Shown one piece after another: positions 27,285 to 36,145 of a stretch of DNA of 40,643 nucleotides. The DNA is taken from NCBI GenBank assembly GCA_020725625.1, contig DYET01000043.1, positions 1-40,643 on the forward strand, written 5' to 3'. Position 1 is the stretch's first letter. Each line of letters opens with the position of its first letter. The notes under the pieces are model-generated. The model had not been told where the DNA came from. It made no database searches and was given only the letters and a program-made list of their open reading frames with translations. Position numbers and translations under genes: made by a program. The stretch is from Desulfovirgula sp. Its GTDB lineage: Bacteria; Bacillota; Desulfotomaculia; Desulfotomaculales; Desulfocucumaceae.

Positions 27285-29078
27285 ATGGCCGGAACTCATA
27301 CCATAGTCCACGCCGTCATTGAAAATTCCCGGCGCTATCCCGGCGAAACCATCTTCAAAATCAAAAGGGACGGGTATTACCGCGACATCTCCTGGGGCCA
27401 GCTGTGGAAAATGGTGGTCAACTGCGCCGGGGGCCTGATTTCAGCCGGGCTCCTCCCCGGGGAGCGGGTGGCCGTCCTGAGCCAAAACCGCCTGGAATGG
27501 GCGGTGGCGGACCTGGCGGCGCTCTGTTGCGGCGGCGTTACGGTGCCGATATACCCCACCGGCACGCCGGCCCAGGTGGCCCACGTCATCGCCGACTCCG
27601 GGGCGGGGTACTTATTCGTCGAGGACGGTGAACAGCTGGACAAGGTAACCGGGGAACTGGGCAGGCTTCCCAAAATAAAAAAAATAATCGTGATGGAAAA
27701 TAATAAGGAGTTCGCAGCACCGATTGCGGAGTCTTACCCGGACTTTCTCAGGAAGGGGGAAGAAACCAGGGAGGAAACCGAAAAGATATTGGAGGACAGG
27801 CTTAAAAATATCGGCGGGGAAAGCATCGCCACCATCGTATACACCTCCGGAACCACGGGCCCTCCCAAGGGGGCGGTGCTGGCCCACCGCAACATCGTCA
27901 CCATCTGCGACTCCATAGACCGGCTGATCAGCCTTGACCGCACCCGGGAGATATCCCTCCTGATCCTGCCCCTGTCCCACCTCTTCGCCCGGGCGGCTGG
28001 GTACTTCTACAGCCTGCACAAGGCCATCCCCGTCGCCTTCGCCGAAAATATCAACACAGTGGTGGAAAATATCCGGGAAATAAGGCCCACTTATTTCATC
28101 AGCGTGCCCAGGGTTTACGAAAAACTGTACGCGCACCTTAATTCCCAGGTTCTTAAAATGTCGCCTCTGCAAAAAAGGATCTTTAACTGGAGCCGGGACG
28201 TGGGCCTGGAATACGGGGCAGCCAGGGAAATGCGGAGGAAAGTCCGCTTATCCCTCGCCCTTCGCTACGCCCTGGCCAGGAAGCTGGTTTTTGACAAACT
28301 CGCCGCGCTTTTCGGGGGCCGCCTGAGATTCTGCGTCAGCGGCGGCGCTCCCCTGTCCGCCGAAATAGCCCGCTTCATGTACGCGGCGGGAGTACATATC
28401 CTGGAATTTTACGGCCTCACCGAGACCTGCGGCGGAACCCAGAACACCTTCGAAAGATACCGGTTTGGGTCCGTCGGCCCCGCCATGCCCGGAATTGAGT
28501 TTAAAATAGCCGAAGACGGGGAGATCCTGATGCGCGGCAACAACTTTCTGGGGTACTACAACAACCCCGGGGCCACAGCCGGGGCGCTGCGCGACGGCTG
28601 GTTCCACACCGGGGACATCGGGCGGGTGGACGAGGACGGCTTTTTATATATCACCGACCGCAAGAAGGACCTGATCATCACCGCCGGCGGGAAGAACATC
28701 GCTCCCCAGAACATTGAAAACCTCTTCAAGGACAGCCGCTGGATCAGCCACCTGGTTGTATTCGGCGACCGGCAAAAGTTCCTGACCGCCCTGGTAACGC
28801 TGAACCGCCCGGAAATAGAGGCCTATGCCCGGGAGAAAAACATCACCTGGACCGACTACGGCGACCTCCTGAGGCACCCGGACATTTATCAACTGGTGGA
28901 AAGCGAAATCGCCGAAAGGAACCGCGAACTGGCCAGGTACGAAACGATAAAGAGGTTTGCCGTCCTTCCGGAGGAATTTTCCATTGAAACCGGGGAACTT
29001 ACGCCCACCATGAAAGTGAAGAGAAGGGTGGTCTTTGAAAAGTACGGCCGACTACTGGAAGAACTCTACGGGGACTGA
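27285..29078 (+). CDS. AMP-forming acyl-CoA synthetase (long-chain type)
   Basis: 597 residues of the adenylate-forming family: P-loop YTSGTTGPPKGA, FYGLTET, the hinge region with HTGDIG and ITDRKKDLIITAGGKNIAP, and a C-terminal Lys region. Activates a carboxylic acid to its CoA thioester with ATP to AMP. Its layout is that of bacterial long-chain synthetases, but the true substrate is open. AAGGAGG sits nine bases before ATG 27285, 15 bases after the dehydratase pair, so the three form one operon. It may supply the CoA ester used by the pair. Confidence 0.9.
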   Translation: MAGTHTIVHAVIENSRRYPGETIFKIKRDGYYRDISWGQLWKMVVNCAGGLISAGLLPGERVAVLSQNRLEWAVADLAALCCGGVTVPIYPTGTPAQVAHVIADSGAGYLFVEDGEQLDKVTGELGRLPKIKKIIVMENNKEFAAPIAESYPDFLRKGEETREETEKILEDRLKNIGGESIATIVYTSGTTGPPKGAVLAHRNIVTICDSIDRLISLDRTREISLLILPLSHLFARAAGYFYSLHKAIPVAFAENINTVVENIREIRPTYFISVPRVYEKLYAHLNSQVLKMSPLQKRIFNWSRDVGLEYGAAREMRRKVRLSLALRYALARKLVFDKLAALFGGRLRFCVSGGAPLSAEIARFMYAAGVHILEFYGLTETCGGTQNTFERYRFGSVGPAMPGIEFKIAEDGEILMRGNNFLGYYNNPGATAGALRDGWFHTGDIGRVDEDGFLYITDRKKDLIITAGGKNIAPQNIENLFKDSRWISHLVVFGDRQKFLTALVTLNRPEIEAYAREKNITWTDYGDLLRHPDIYQLVESEIAERNRELARYETIKRFAVLPEEFSIETGELTPTMKVKRRVVFEKYGRLLEELYGD

Positions 29079-29151
29079 CGGTTCGGCCGGCGGGCCGGCT
29101 GCACCTGTTCTCCCGGAAGCTCCCCGGTAAGGGGCGGCCCTGTCTTTTATT

Positions 29152-29994
29152 TTATTGCCGGCCGGGCAGACTCCCGGCGCCCAGCGCCTTCTGGCACTGC
29201 CGGACGGCCCCGGTTGCGCCCTTGGACGGGGCGTATACATAAGGCCTCCTGTACTTGCTGCACATCACCTCCACGGCCGGCATGCGGTGGGACATCATCT
29301 CGGTTACAATTACAACCACATCGGCCTGCCGGACCTTGGACTCCACCGTTTTACCGGGCCCTCCCCGGAAGCCGGACTCCCAGAGAAACCTGGCCCCCCT
29401 TCTCTCGAACATTTTCTTGAACGATTCCTTGTAAATGTCCGCCCCCACCACCAGTACCGTGCGGTCGGCCAGCACCGGGTCGGCGACGTCGATCCTGGGC
29501 CGCCCTGTGTCCTCTTCCCGGCCGCGCCTCCGCACCGGATCCTTCGGGCGGGGCAGGTCGGTTTCATCGTACTTCCAGGCAATCCTGGCTCCGGAAGGGT
29601 CCCCCTTCATGTAGCCGACTTCCACCAGGTCGCCCTGCCTCAGGCGCATGGCCCTGACCTCGCCGGGCCTCAGGCTGATCAGCTCCCCTTCTTCCTCGGA
29701 GTAAATCATCCATTCACCGCCGTGGGAAATCAGCGGACCGGTCACCGAAACCCTCTCCGAGGCCTCCCCAAGGCCCCTGCGTTCCTCCACGGCAAACTCA
29801 TAAAGCACCGAATCCCCCAGTTTCCCCAGGGGAACCGCCGACATCAGGTCGCCGTCCTCCAGCCCCAGCCTTCGCACCCATATCTCCGGCACGAAAATTT
29901 CTTCCCCGTCACCCGCTTTAATTACGCCCCCCCTGGGCAAGCGAAAGAATTCCCCCCGGTAGACAATTTCATCGCCGTCTTCCCGACCGGCCAT
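29152..29994 (-). CDS. DUF2325-domain protein
   Basis: 280 residues. The N-terminal part (to about 140) is beta-rich and of unknown type. The C-terminal part (about 180-275) is a DUF2325-like domain: VLVVGADIYKESFKKMFE, a central DVVVIVTEMMSHRM and YRRPYVYAPSKG. Function is not established. Start ATG 29994 follows GGAGG by nine bases; the frame open to 30063 is rejected. Convergent with the acyl-CoA synthetase gene. Confidence 0.72.
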   Translation of the reverse strand: MAGREDGDEIVYRGEFFRLPRGGVIKAGDGEEIFVPEIWVRRLGLEDGDLMSAVPLGKLGDSVLYEFAVEERRGLGEASERVSVTGPLISHGGEWMIYSEEEGELISLRPGEVRAMRLRQGDLVEVGYMKGDPSGARIAWKYDETDLPRPKDPVRRRGREEDTGRPRIDVADPVLADRTVLVVGADIYKESFKKMFERRGARFLWESGFRGGPGKTVESKVRQADVVVIVTEMMSHRMPAVEVMCSKYRRPYVYAPSKGATGAVRQCQKALGAGSLPGRQ

Positions 29995-30164
29995 ACCGGC
30001 ACACCTCCCTGTTTGCCAGACGACTATGTTACGATAGTAACTTGCTCCGGCGTCCCTAGTCAAGCGGCGGTTGGCGGCCGGTTTCCCGCCAATCCGAAAG
30101 ATGGCCTCCGCCGTCCGTCCCGCCGCGGGCCGCCTTTGGCCGGCCGCGGGTCAAGCGGACAGAT

Positions 30165-30206
30165 TAAAGAAAAACACTTTCTGCCATGTTTTTAACAGAA
30201 AGTGCT
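30165..30206 (-). terminator. Terminator of the LysM protein gene
   Basis: On the minus strand a stem of about ten base pairs (CACTTTCTG / CAGAAAGTG) is followed by TTTTTCTTT, just downstream of the LysM gene stop. Confidence 0.75.
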
Positions 30207-30223
30207 TACCGCTCATCAATAAG

Positions 30224-31591
30224 TTAATTAGGTTGGGGGCCTGTCCCTGCAGCTATGTACACCGCCTGCTGGTGGGCTTCGCTGACGGTAAAATCCTCAT
30301 GCCTGCGGCTGTTGAGGAAATGGACATCGAAATGTCCGTCAAAATTGTTTTCCTTGCCGATTTTCTCTATCGAATGCGGCATGGCGCTGGCCGAAGCGGC
30401 GATTCTATGCCCGTTGACAACAACTAACACGGGTCGTACAGCCCAACTCCACTGGCCGCCCCATACCTGCAACATGGTGAAAGTATCTTCAGCAGCCAGT
30501 GGTTCAACGTCGGCATGGGCCGCCCCGTAGGAACGTATTACCCGCCAGCTCTTCCTGGTAGAAAAGTCAATGACAGTAGCCTCCGTACCTATAGGCCACA
30601 CGTATTGAGCTTCGGTCCACCAGTCCAGCAGCTCGCCGTGCTGTGGAGTGAGCGTGGGATGCACCGGCACGTGATGTACCGGGACTGTGATGACCTGACC
30701 CGGATAGAGGTAGTCACTATCGCTCAGGCCGTTTACTTTCAGTAGTTCGGGCATCGGGATGCCGTAATTAATGCTTATGGTCCAGGGCGTTTCTCCTTTT
30801 TTGACCGTATGGTTCGTATAAGTCACCCACGGTTTCAAATCGGGCAGTCGGCCCGCGACAAGAGGCATTTTAATCTGCTGACCGACGTATAACACGGAGG
30901 AATAACTAAACTTATTCAATGCCAGTATTTGTTCCAGGGGAACTTGGTACCGCTGGCTCAGAATCCAAGGAGTGTCACCTTGTCGAATGGTATAGATCCA
31001 GTAACCGGGTTCTTCGTTTAAAGGAATTACCAGTTTTTGACCCGCGTAGAGTATCGAAGACCCGGTAAGATCATTTATTTTCATAAGCTTTTCCAGAGAA
31101 ACACCGAAATGCTGACTGATTAGCCATGGGGTATCGCCGCTTTTCACGGTATAAATGCGGCACGGGGCACTATCCACAGACACCGGGATTCTAATCCGGT
31201 TACCCACGTACAATACCACGCTGCTGTCCCAACCGTTGATTTGCAGGAGTTTGTCCAGGGAAGTATTAAAACGCCGGCTTAAGATCCAGGGAGTATCACC
31301 CGGCTGCACAGAATAAATAAAATAACTGGTTGACGTTTCAGCCGGTTTAATTAACAGCTTTTGGCCCATCTCAAGCACATCGGAGGGTAAATTATTTTGC
31401 AGGCGAAGCCTGTCCGCGCTGACCTGGTAACGGTTGCTAATCATCCCAAGAGTATCTCCCGGCTGTACCACATGCACTACCCACCCGGACTCCCCGCCAA
31501 CGTCAGAAGAAGCGGCTCCCTGAACTGCTGCCGGAATGATCAGTAACGCCATGCATAAGAACACCACGATTTTCAGTTTATTGGCTGCCAT
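30224..31591 (-). CDS. Secreted protein with five LysM repeats
   Basis: 455 residues. An N-terminal signal peptide (KLKIVVFLCMALLIIPAAVQ) is followed by five LysM domains, each with a VxxGDTPWxLS-like start, spread over about 30-290; the fifth reads KKGETPW. The C-terminal domain (about 300-450) has conserved HADVEPL, GGQWSW and GHFDVHFLNSRRH motifs, probably a peptidoglycan- or spore-related domain. It binds cell wall or spore cortex glycan. Composition is less GC-rich than neighbours at third positions. ATG 31591 has GGGGGG upstream. Transcribed divergently from the TetR gene. Confidence 0.87.
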   Translation of the reverse strand: MAANKLKIVVFLCMALLIIPAAVQGAASSDVGGESGWVVHVVQPGDTLGMISNRYQVSADRLRLQNNLPSDVLEMGQKLLIKPAETSTSYFIYSVQPGDTPWILSRRFNTSLDKLLQINGWDSSVVLYVGNRIRIPVSVDSAPCRIYTVKSGDTPWLISQHFGVSLEKLMKINDLTGSSILYAGQKLVIPLNEEPGYWIYTIRQGDTPWILSQRYQVPLEQILALNKFSYSSVLYVGQQIKMPLVAGRLPDLKPWVTYTNHTVKKGETPWTISINYGIPMPELLKVNGLSDSDYLYPGQVITVPVHHVPVHPTLTPQHGELLDWWTEAQYVWPIGTEATVIDFSTRKSWRVIRSYGAAHADVEPLAAEDTFTMLQVWGGQWSWAVRPVLVVVNGHRIAASASAMPHSIEKIGKENNFDGHFDVHFLNSRRHEDFTVSEAHQQAVYIAAGTGPQPN

Positions 31592-31674
31592 TTACAACCC
31601 CCCTGGATTTGTATTGGGTTGACATTATTCAACATATTTTCCTATTAATCCTTTATGTAAATATTTCCTGGGGA

Positions 31675-31731
31675 ATTGACCGCTCGGTCAATGCCTGTTA
31701 TAATTACGACAGGCGTTGACCAAGTGGTCAA
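31675..31731 (+). promoter_or_regulatory. tetR promoter with two TetR-type operators
   Basis: TTGACC (31676-31681) and TATAAT (31699-31704) are separated by exactly 17 bases. ATTGACCG-CT-CGGTCAAT (31675-31692) is a perfect palindrome over the -35, and TTGACCA-AG-TGGTCAA (31716-31731) is another just after the -10, 40 bases centre to centre. This is a typical layout for TetR self-repression. Confidence 0.8.
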
Positions 31732-31761
31732 TATAATTTGCCCCCGAAGGGAGGCCGGGAA

Positions 31762-32418
31762 ATGAAGATAACTGTACCTATGCCCGGGGAAAAAATGAAG
31801 GCCGTCCTGGATGCTTCAATAAGGGAATTCGCGGCTAACGGCTTCGAAAAGGCCTCCACCAACAGGATTATCAGGGAGGCGGGCATTTCAAAGGGCCTGC
31901 TTTTTCACTATTTCGGAAGCAAGAAAAACCTGTACCTGTATACCCTGGACGCCTGCGTGGAGTACTACCTTAAATATTTCTCGGACCATGTCAAGCAACT
32001 CTCCCCGGACCTGCTGGAGCGAATAACGGAAATATACACCGTCAAGGTAAAAATGTTCCTGGAAACCCCCCTTATGTACCGGATTGTGGCCTCGACATTC
32101 ACCGACACACCCCCGAAGCTGAAAACCGAGGTTGAAATGCGGAGACAGAGGATATTCAGCGACAGTCTCCCCCTTTTTCTCGGGGGCATCGACAGGTCGC
32201 TTTTCCGGGACAATATTGACCAGGACAAGGCCGTTGAACTGGTATTAACCTCCATGGAGGCCCTCAGCCAGAAGCACCTGATTGCCTGCAGAAAAGCGGC
32301 GGACAGGGGGCTGAACGAATTGAGTGAATTGTTTGGTGAGCTAAGGGAGTACATCGACCTCCTCAAATATGGCATATATAAAAAACCGGAGAAAAAGAGA
32401 TCGGACGGAGGATTATGA
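31762..32418 (+). CDS. TetR-family transcriptional regulator
   Basis: 218 residues. The N-terminal helix-turn-helix reads FAANGFEKASTNRIIREAGISKGLLFHYFGSKKNLY, the usual TetR form; the C-terminal half is the ligand and dimer domain. Start ATG 31762 follows GGGAGG. Its stop overlaps the ABC ATPase start (ATGA), so it is the first gene of a four-gene operon and probably represses it through the operators before it. Confidence 0.92.
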   Translation: MKITVPMPGEKMKAVLDASIREFAANGFEKASTNRIIREAGISKGLLFHYFGSKKNLYLYTLDACVEYYLKYFSDHVKQLSPDLLERITEIYTVKVKMFLETPLMYRIVASTFTDTPPKLKTEVEMRRQRIFSDSLPLFLGGIDRSLFRDNIDQDKAVELVLTSMEALSQKHLIACRKAADRGLNELSELFGELREYIDLLKYGIYKKPEKKRSDGGL

Positions 32419-33269
32419 TTGAGGTAAACAACCTGGCATATACCTACGCCGGAAGTAATCGCGAGGCGGTAAGGGGCATCAGCTTTTCCATTGACGAGGG
32501 TGAGATTTTTGGCTTCCTGGGCCCCAGCGGGGCCGGTAAAAGCACAGTCCAGAAAATTATTACCCGCCTTCTCACCGGCTACCGCGGAGAGGTTAACGTT
32601 TTCGGCAGGAGCCTGGATTCCTGGGGCAGGGAATATTACGAGCGGATCGGAGTTTCCTTCGAGCTGCCAAACCACTATAAAAAGCTCACCGCCCTGGAAA
32701 ACCTGGATTTTGTCAGGTCCCTGTACTCTACGGAAACCGAAGACCCCAAAAAGCTGCTGGAGATGGTGGGGCTTCTGGAGGACGCCGGGGTCCGCGTCGG
32801 CCAATTCTCCAAGGGAATGCAAATGCGCCTGAATTTCGCCAGGGCGCTGATTAACAGGCCGGCCTTGCTTTTCCTTGACGAGCCCACATCGGGAATGGAC
32901 CCCGTTAACGCCCGAAACATAAAGGATATCATACTCGAACGAAGGAAAAAGGGCTGCACGGTGTTCCTCACCACACACAACATGGCCGTGGCCAACGAGC
33001 TTTGCGACCGGGTGGCTTTTATCGTGGACGGGGAAATCACCCTCACCGACTCGCCGAGGGAATTGAAAATCCGCCACGGCCACCGGCGGGTGCGTGTCGA
33101 ATACGGTACGGGCGGCACCACCGGGCAGAGGGAGTTCCCGCTGGAGGGACTGGGAAACAACGGTGAATTCCTGGAGCTTATACGCAGGGGGAATATTGAA
33201 ACAATACACACCCTTGAGGCCACCCTGGAAGACATCTTCATCAGGGTAACGGGGAGGAGTCTGACATGA
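32415..33269 (+). CDS. ABC transporter ATP-binding protein
   Basis: 284 residues: Walker A GPSGAGKST, degenerate signature FSKGMQMRL, Walker B ALLFLDEPTSGMDP, and switch TTHN. The signature is that of exporter-type ATPases (DrrA/CcmA-like) with the usual extra C-terminal domain. Start ATG overlaps the tetR stop and its own stop overlaps the next permease start, all by ATGA. Confidence 0.93.
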   Translation: MIEVNNLAYTYAGSNREAVRGISFSIDEGEIFGFLGPSGAGKSTVQKIITRLLTGYRGEVNVFGRSLDSWGREYYERIGVSFELPNHYKKLTALENLDFVRSLYSTETEDPKKLLEMVGLLEDAGVRVGQFSKGMQMRLNFARALINRPALLFLDEPTSGMDPVNARNIKDIILERRKKGCTVFLTTHNMAVANELCDRVAFIVDGEITLTDSPRELKIRHGHRRVRVEYGTGGTTGQREFPLEGLGNNGEFLELIRRGNIETIHTLEATLEDIFIRVTGRSLT

Positions 33270-33973
33270 ACAGGCTTTTTGCCGCCATCAGGCATGATTT
33301 CCGGCTGCAGTGGCGGTACGGGCTGTATTACGCCGCCGTCTTTGTTTCCGTGGTATGGATAGCTTTGCTCTCCCAGATCCCGCCCCGTAGCCTGGACCTG
33401 GCCCTGCCCTTTATCATCTTCACAGACCTCGCCGTAATAGGGTTTTACTTTATAGCCGGCATGGTCATGTTTGAAAAGGGTGAGGACACCCTGTCGGCCC
33501 TGGCCGTTACCCCCCTGTCATTTTGGGAATACCTGGCCTCCAAGCTTATTACGCTTACCGTGCTGGCCCTGGCAGTCACCTTTGCCGTGGTGGTCCCGGC
33601 AAGCCGCGGAGAAGGGTTCAGCCCGGCAATGCTTGCGGCGGGCGTCGTCCTGACTTCCCTGATCTTCCTGCTGGTGGGGTTCATTGCCGCGGTGCGCTAC
33701 GATTCTATCAGCTCTTTTCTTCTGCCCTCCCAGCTGTACCTTCTGCCGCTCAGCCTGCCGGTTCTGCACTATTTCGGGTACTGGCAGGCCCCTGTTTTAT
33801 ACCTCATTCCCACCCAGAGCTCACTGATCCTGCTGCGGGGGGCTTTTACACCCGTGGAGGCCTGGCAGGTTGTTTGCGCCACAGTATACCAGATAATCTG
33901 GGTGGCCGTGCTGGCCCGGCTGGCCCTCCGGGCCTATGACCGCTACATTATCGCCGGAAGGGGTGTGCACTAA
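33266..33973 (+). CDS. ABC transporter permease (fluoroquinolone-exporter-like)
   Basis: 235 residues with about six membrane helices. The cytoplasmic segment EKGEDTLSALAVTPLSFWEY resembles ABC-2 type permeases. It pairs with the next permease. Substrate unknown; TetR control suggests drugs, fatty acids or lipids. Confidence 0.82.
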   Translation: MNRLFAAIRHDFRLQWRYGLYYAAVFVSVVWIALLSQIPPRSLDLALPFIIFTDLAVIGFYFIAGMVMFEKGEDTLSALAVTPLSFWEYLASKLITLTVLALAVTFAVVVPASRGEGFSPAMLAAGVVLTSLIFLLVGFIAAVRYDSISSFLLPSQLYLLPLSLPVLHYFGYWQAPVLYLIPTQSSLILLRGAFTPVEAWQVVCATVYQIIWVAVLARLALRAYDRYIIAGRGVH

Positions 33974-33974
33974 C

Positions 33975-34706
33975 ATGCGGATTGTGGCCGCCCTGTTTAC
34001 GAATGACCTGCGCAGCGTACGGCGGGACCCTATGCTGCTTTACATGATCCTCCTTCCGTGGCTTATGGTGCTTATCCTCAGGCTCCTTTTGCCAGGAATT
34101 GCCGCCTGGCTGAAGGCCGGATACGATTTCAGCCTGGAGCCTTTTTACCCGCTGGTCCTGAGCATTTTCCTGGTTCTCCAGGTCCCCATGATGTACGGGG
34201 TGGTTGTCGGATTCCTGGTGCTGGACGAGAGGGATGACGGGACCCTTGAGGCCCTCCGGGTTACGCCGGTTTCCATGTCTGCTTACGCTTACTACAGGAT
34301 TACTGTTGCCGTTTTTTTAAGTGTTTTTTTTACCCTGGCCTCACTGCCGCTGACCGGCCTGGCGAGCCCTTCCGCTCTGCCCTCCGCTGTGCCGGCCGCG
34401 ATATTGTCCGGTCTCATGTCCGTTGTACTTGTTCTTCTGCTGGTAAATTTCGCCGGCAATAAGGTTGAGGGGCTGGCTCTGATGAAAGCCTTCGGAATTC
34501 TCATGCTGGGGCCCCTTGCCGCCTATTTTATCAAATCTGACTGGCAGCTGCTTCTTGGCATCCTCCCCAGCTACTGGCCGGCCAGGACATTCTGGGCGGC
34601 CATCGCCGGTGAGACTGCCTGGCCCTTCTTTGCAGCGGGGCTTTTTTACCATCTTCTGCTGGTGTTCTTGCTTCTCCGCCGGTTCCAGGCCAGAATTGGA
34701 AATTAG
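33975..34706 (+). CDS. ABC transporter permease, second subunit
   Basis: 243 residues, about six helices, with the LDERDDGTLEALRVTPVSMSAYAYYR segment that mirrors the first permease's cytoplasmic motif. ATG 33975 is two bases after the previous stop; the frame to 33936 lies in the other permease. Last gene of the tetR operon. Confidence 0.82.
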   Translation: MRIVAALFTNDLRSVRRDPMLLYMILLPWLMVLILRLLLPGIAAWLKAGYDFSLEPFYPLVLSIFLVLQVPMMYGVVVGFLVLDERDDGTLEALRVTPVSMSAYAYYRITVAVFLSVFFTLASLPLTGLASPSALPSAVPAAILSGLMSVVLVLLLVNFAGNKVEGLALMKAFGILMLGPLAAYFIKSDWQLLLGILPSYWPARTFWAAIAGETAWPFFAAGLFYHLLLVFLLLRRFQARIGN

Positions 34707-34800
34707 ATATCGAGACCATCATTTTAAAGAAACGAAGGTTTGTTGCCTAGCATATTGATTATCAAGCCAAGATTCCTTGCCATAAGGAGCGGCGCCGGAC

Positions 34801-34989
34801 ATGCTGCCCCTCCTGAACCAGGCCCTTGAACGGCTGGCGGAGGTGATCAAGCGGGATATCGGAACAGAGATTCGCCACCTCTATTATTCCGATTTTGCCA
34901 CTAACTTTCAGCAACCCTCAATCATCTCGCTATTTTTACTCCAAAATGGTATAATCAGCTTGTGGGGGAGGCTTTTATGGAAAAACTAA
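34801..34989 (+). CDS. Possible small 62-residue protein, unrecognised
   Basis: ATG 34801 has AAGGAG about 12 bases upstream. The first 40 residues look helical and coding-like; the rest drifts into the ribosome site of the following antitoxin gene and overlaps its start by 13 bases. It may be a remnant. No family recognised. Confidence 0.3.
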   Translation: MLPLLNQALERLAEVIKRDIGTEIRHLYYSDFATNFQQPSIISLFLLQNGIISLWGRLLWKN

Positions 34990-35408
34990 AACTGATAAAC
35001 AATATTGCAGAAAAAAATGACATAGCCCTTATTTATATTTTCGGCTCCCGGGTTAAAACCGGCATAAATATATTGAGGGGAGTACGGAGGAAAAATGATG
35101 ACCCACTCGCCGATATCGACATAGGCGTGGTTTTTAGGTCCGGATTGCCATCCCCTCGGAAGAGGCCCGAAGTTTACAGCTCTATTTACAACCAACTGGA
35201 AGACCTGTTTGTCCCTTTTCCGGTAGACCTTGTTTTTCTTCAGGAGACCCATTCCGTATTCCAGGCCAACGCCATTTGCGGCCGTTGCGTATATTACCAC
35301 AGCCGGGACTTCAAAGAAACTTACGAAGAAAATGTGCTCCGCCGGGCTGCGGACTTCAGGCCGTTTTTGGAAAGGTACCTTGATGAAATGCTTGAGGAGG
35401 TCAGATAA
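34977..35408 (+). CDS. MNT-type nucleotidyltransferase (MntA-like antitoxin)
   Basis: 143 residues. Minimal nucleotidyltransferase fold: FGSR (GS at 23-24) and the metal pair DID at 46-48. Antitoxins of this type add AMP groups to the paired HEPN toxin. The gap between GS and DID is 21 residues, longer than the usual 10. ATG 34977 follows GGGGGAGG. Its stop is immediately followed by the HEPN start. Confidence 0.85.
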   Translation: MEKLKLINNIAEKNDIALIYIFGSRVKTGINILRGVRRKNDDPLADIDIGVVFRSGLPSPRKRPEVYSSIYNQLEDLFVPFPVDLVFLQETHSVFQANAICGRCVYYHSRDFKETYEENVLRRAADFRPFLERYLDEMLEEVR

Positions 35409-35834
35409 ATGCCCGTTGACAAGCTCCTTGTCAAGCAAAGGCTTGCTCTTATAAGCCAGTACCTTCGCGAGCTTGAAGAACTGGCCAGGCTTCCGAAAGC
35501 CGACTTCCTCAATATTCGAACCGCCGCTTCGGCAGAGAGCTTCCTCAGGCGTTCACTGGAGGCGGTCTTCGACATCGGCCGCCATATACTGGCCAAAAAC
35601 AGGGGGGCAAATATGGCGCTGGAGTACAGGGGTATTGCCCAGGGCCTTGCGGATAAGGGTATTATAAGCAGCAGGCTGAAACAACAACTTTTGAAAATGG
35701 CGGGTTACAGAAACAGGCTGGTGCACCTGTACCACCAGGTCTCCGAAGAAGAACTATATGAAATAATCAGGCACAACCTGAAGGACTTCAAATCTTTCCA
35801 GGAACAAATACTGGAATACATTTCCCGGAAATAA
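35409..35834 (+). CDS. HEPN-domain protein, DUF86 (HepT-like toxin)
   Basis: 141 residues, all-helical DUF86/HEPN. The nuclease motif RX4HXY is present as R101-NRLV-H106-L-Y108; the Tyr is the residue modified by the MNT partner in known HepT/MntA systems. The gene follows MNT with no gap. The pair is a toxin-antitoxin system, cytosolic RNase toxin. Confidence 0.88.
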   Translation: MPVDKLLVKQRLALISQYLRELEELARLPKADFLNIRTAASAESFLRRSLEAVFDIGRHILAKNRGANMALEYRGIAQGLADKGIISSRLKQQLLKMAGYRNRLVHLYHQVSEEELYEIIRHNLKDFKSFQEQILEYISRK

Positions 35835-36145
35835 TCCCCCGGAAGTCATAAGGAAGAGAACTGGGATCGCTGGCGCACTTACCTCATAGGACAAGGAATC
35901 TTCCCTGTCTTTTCAGCGAATGCCAATTCTATTTAAATGCCCATTGCTAAACCCATCCTTCATTTTGCCATTCCTTTGCAACAGATTGCAAACTGTTCGG
36001 TTCCGGCATATTTCCTCTCGAGCCGGGAATTTTTATCGCTGCCCGGGAAAAATTCGGGCCTTAATATTTTGCCGGGACGGCTGCAGGATTGGGGACCGCT
36101 CCGTCAAAATATTACTGAAATTTCTTAAAAAGGGGGTGTTCAAAA
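35835..36145. other. Intergenic region, no gene seen
   Basis: This 311-base stretch between the HEPN gene and the CO dehydrogenase operon is lower in GC. A GAATTTTT/AAAAATTC inverted repeat with GC arms lies at about 36027-36060 and may be a weak terminator. Open frames here show no protein features. Confidence 0.45.
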
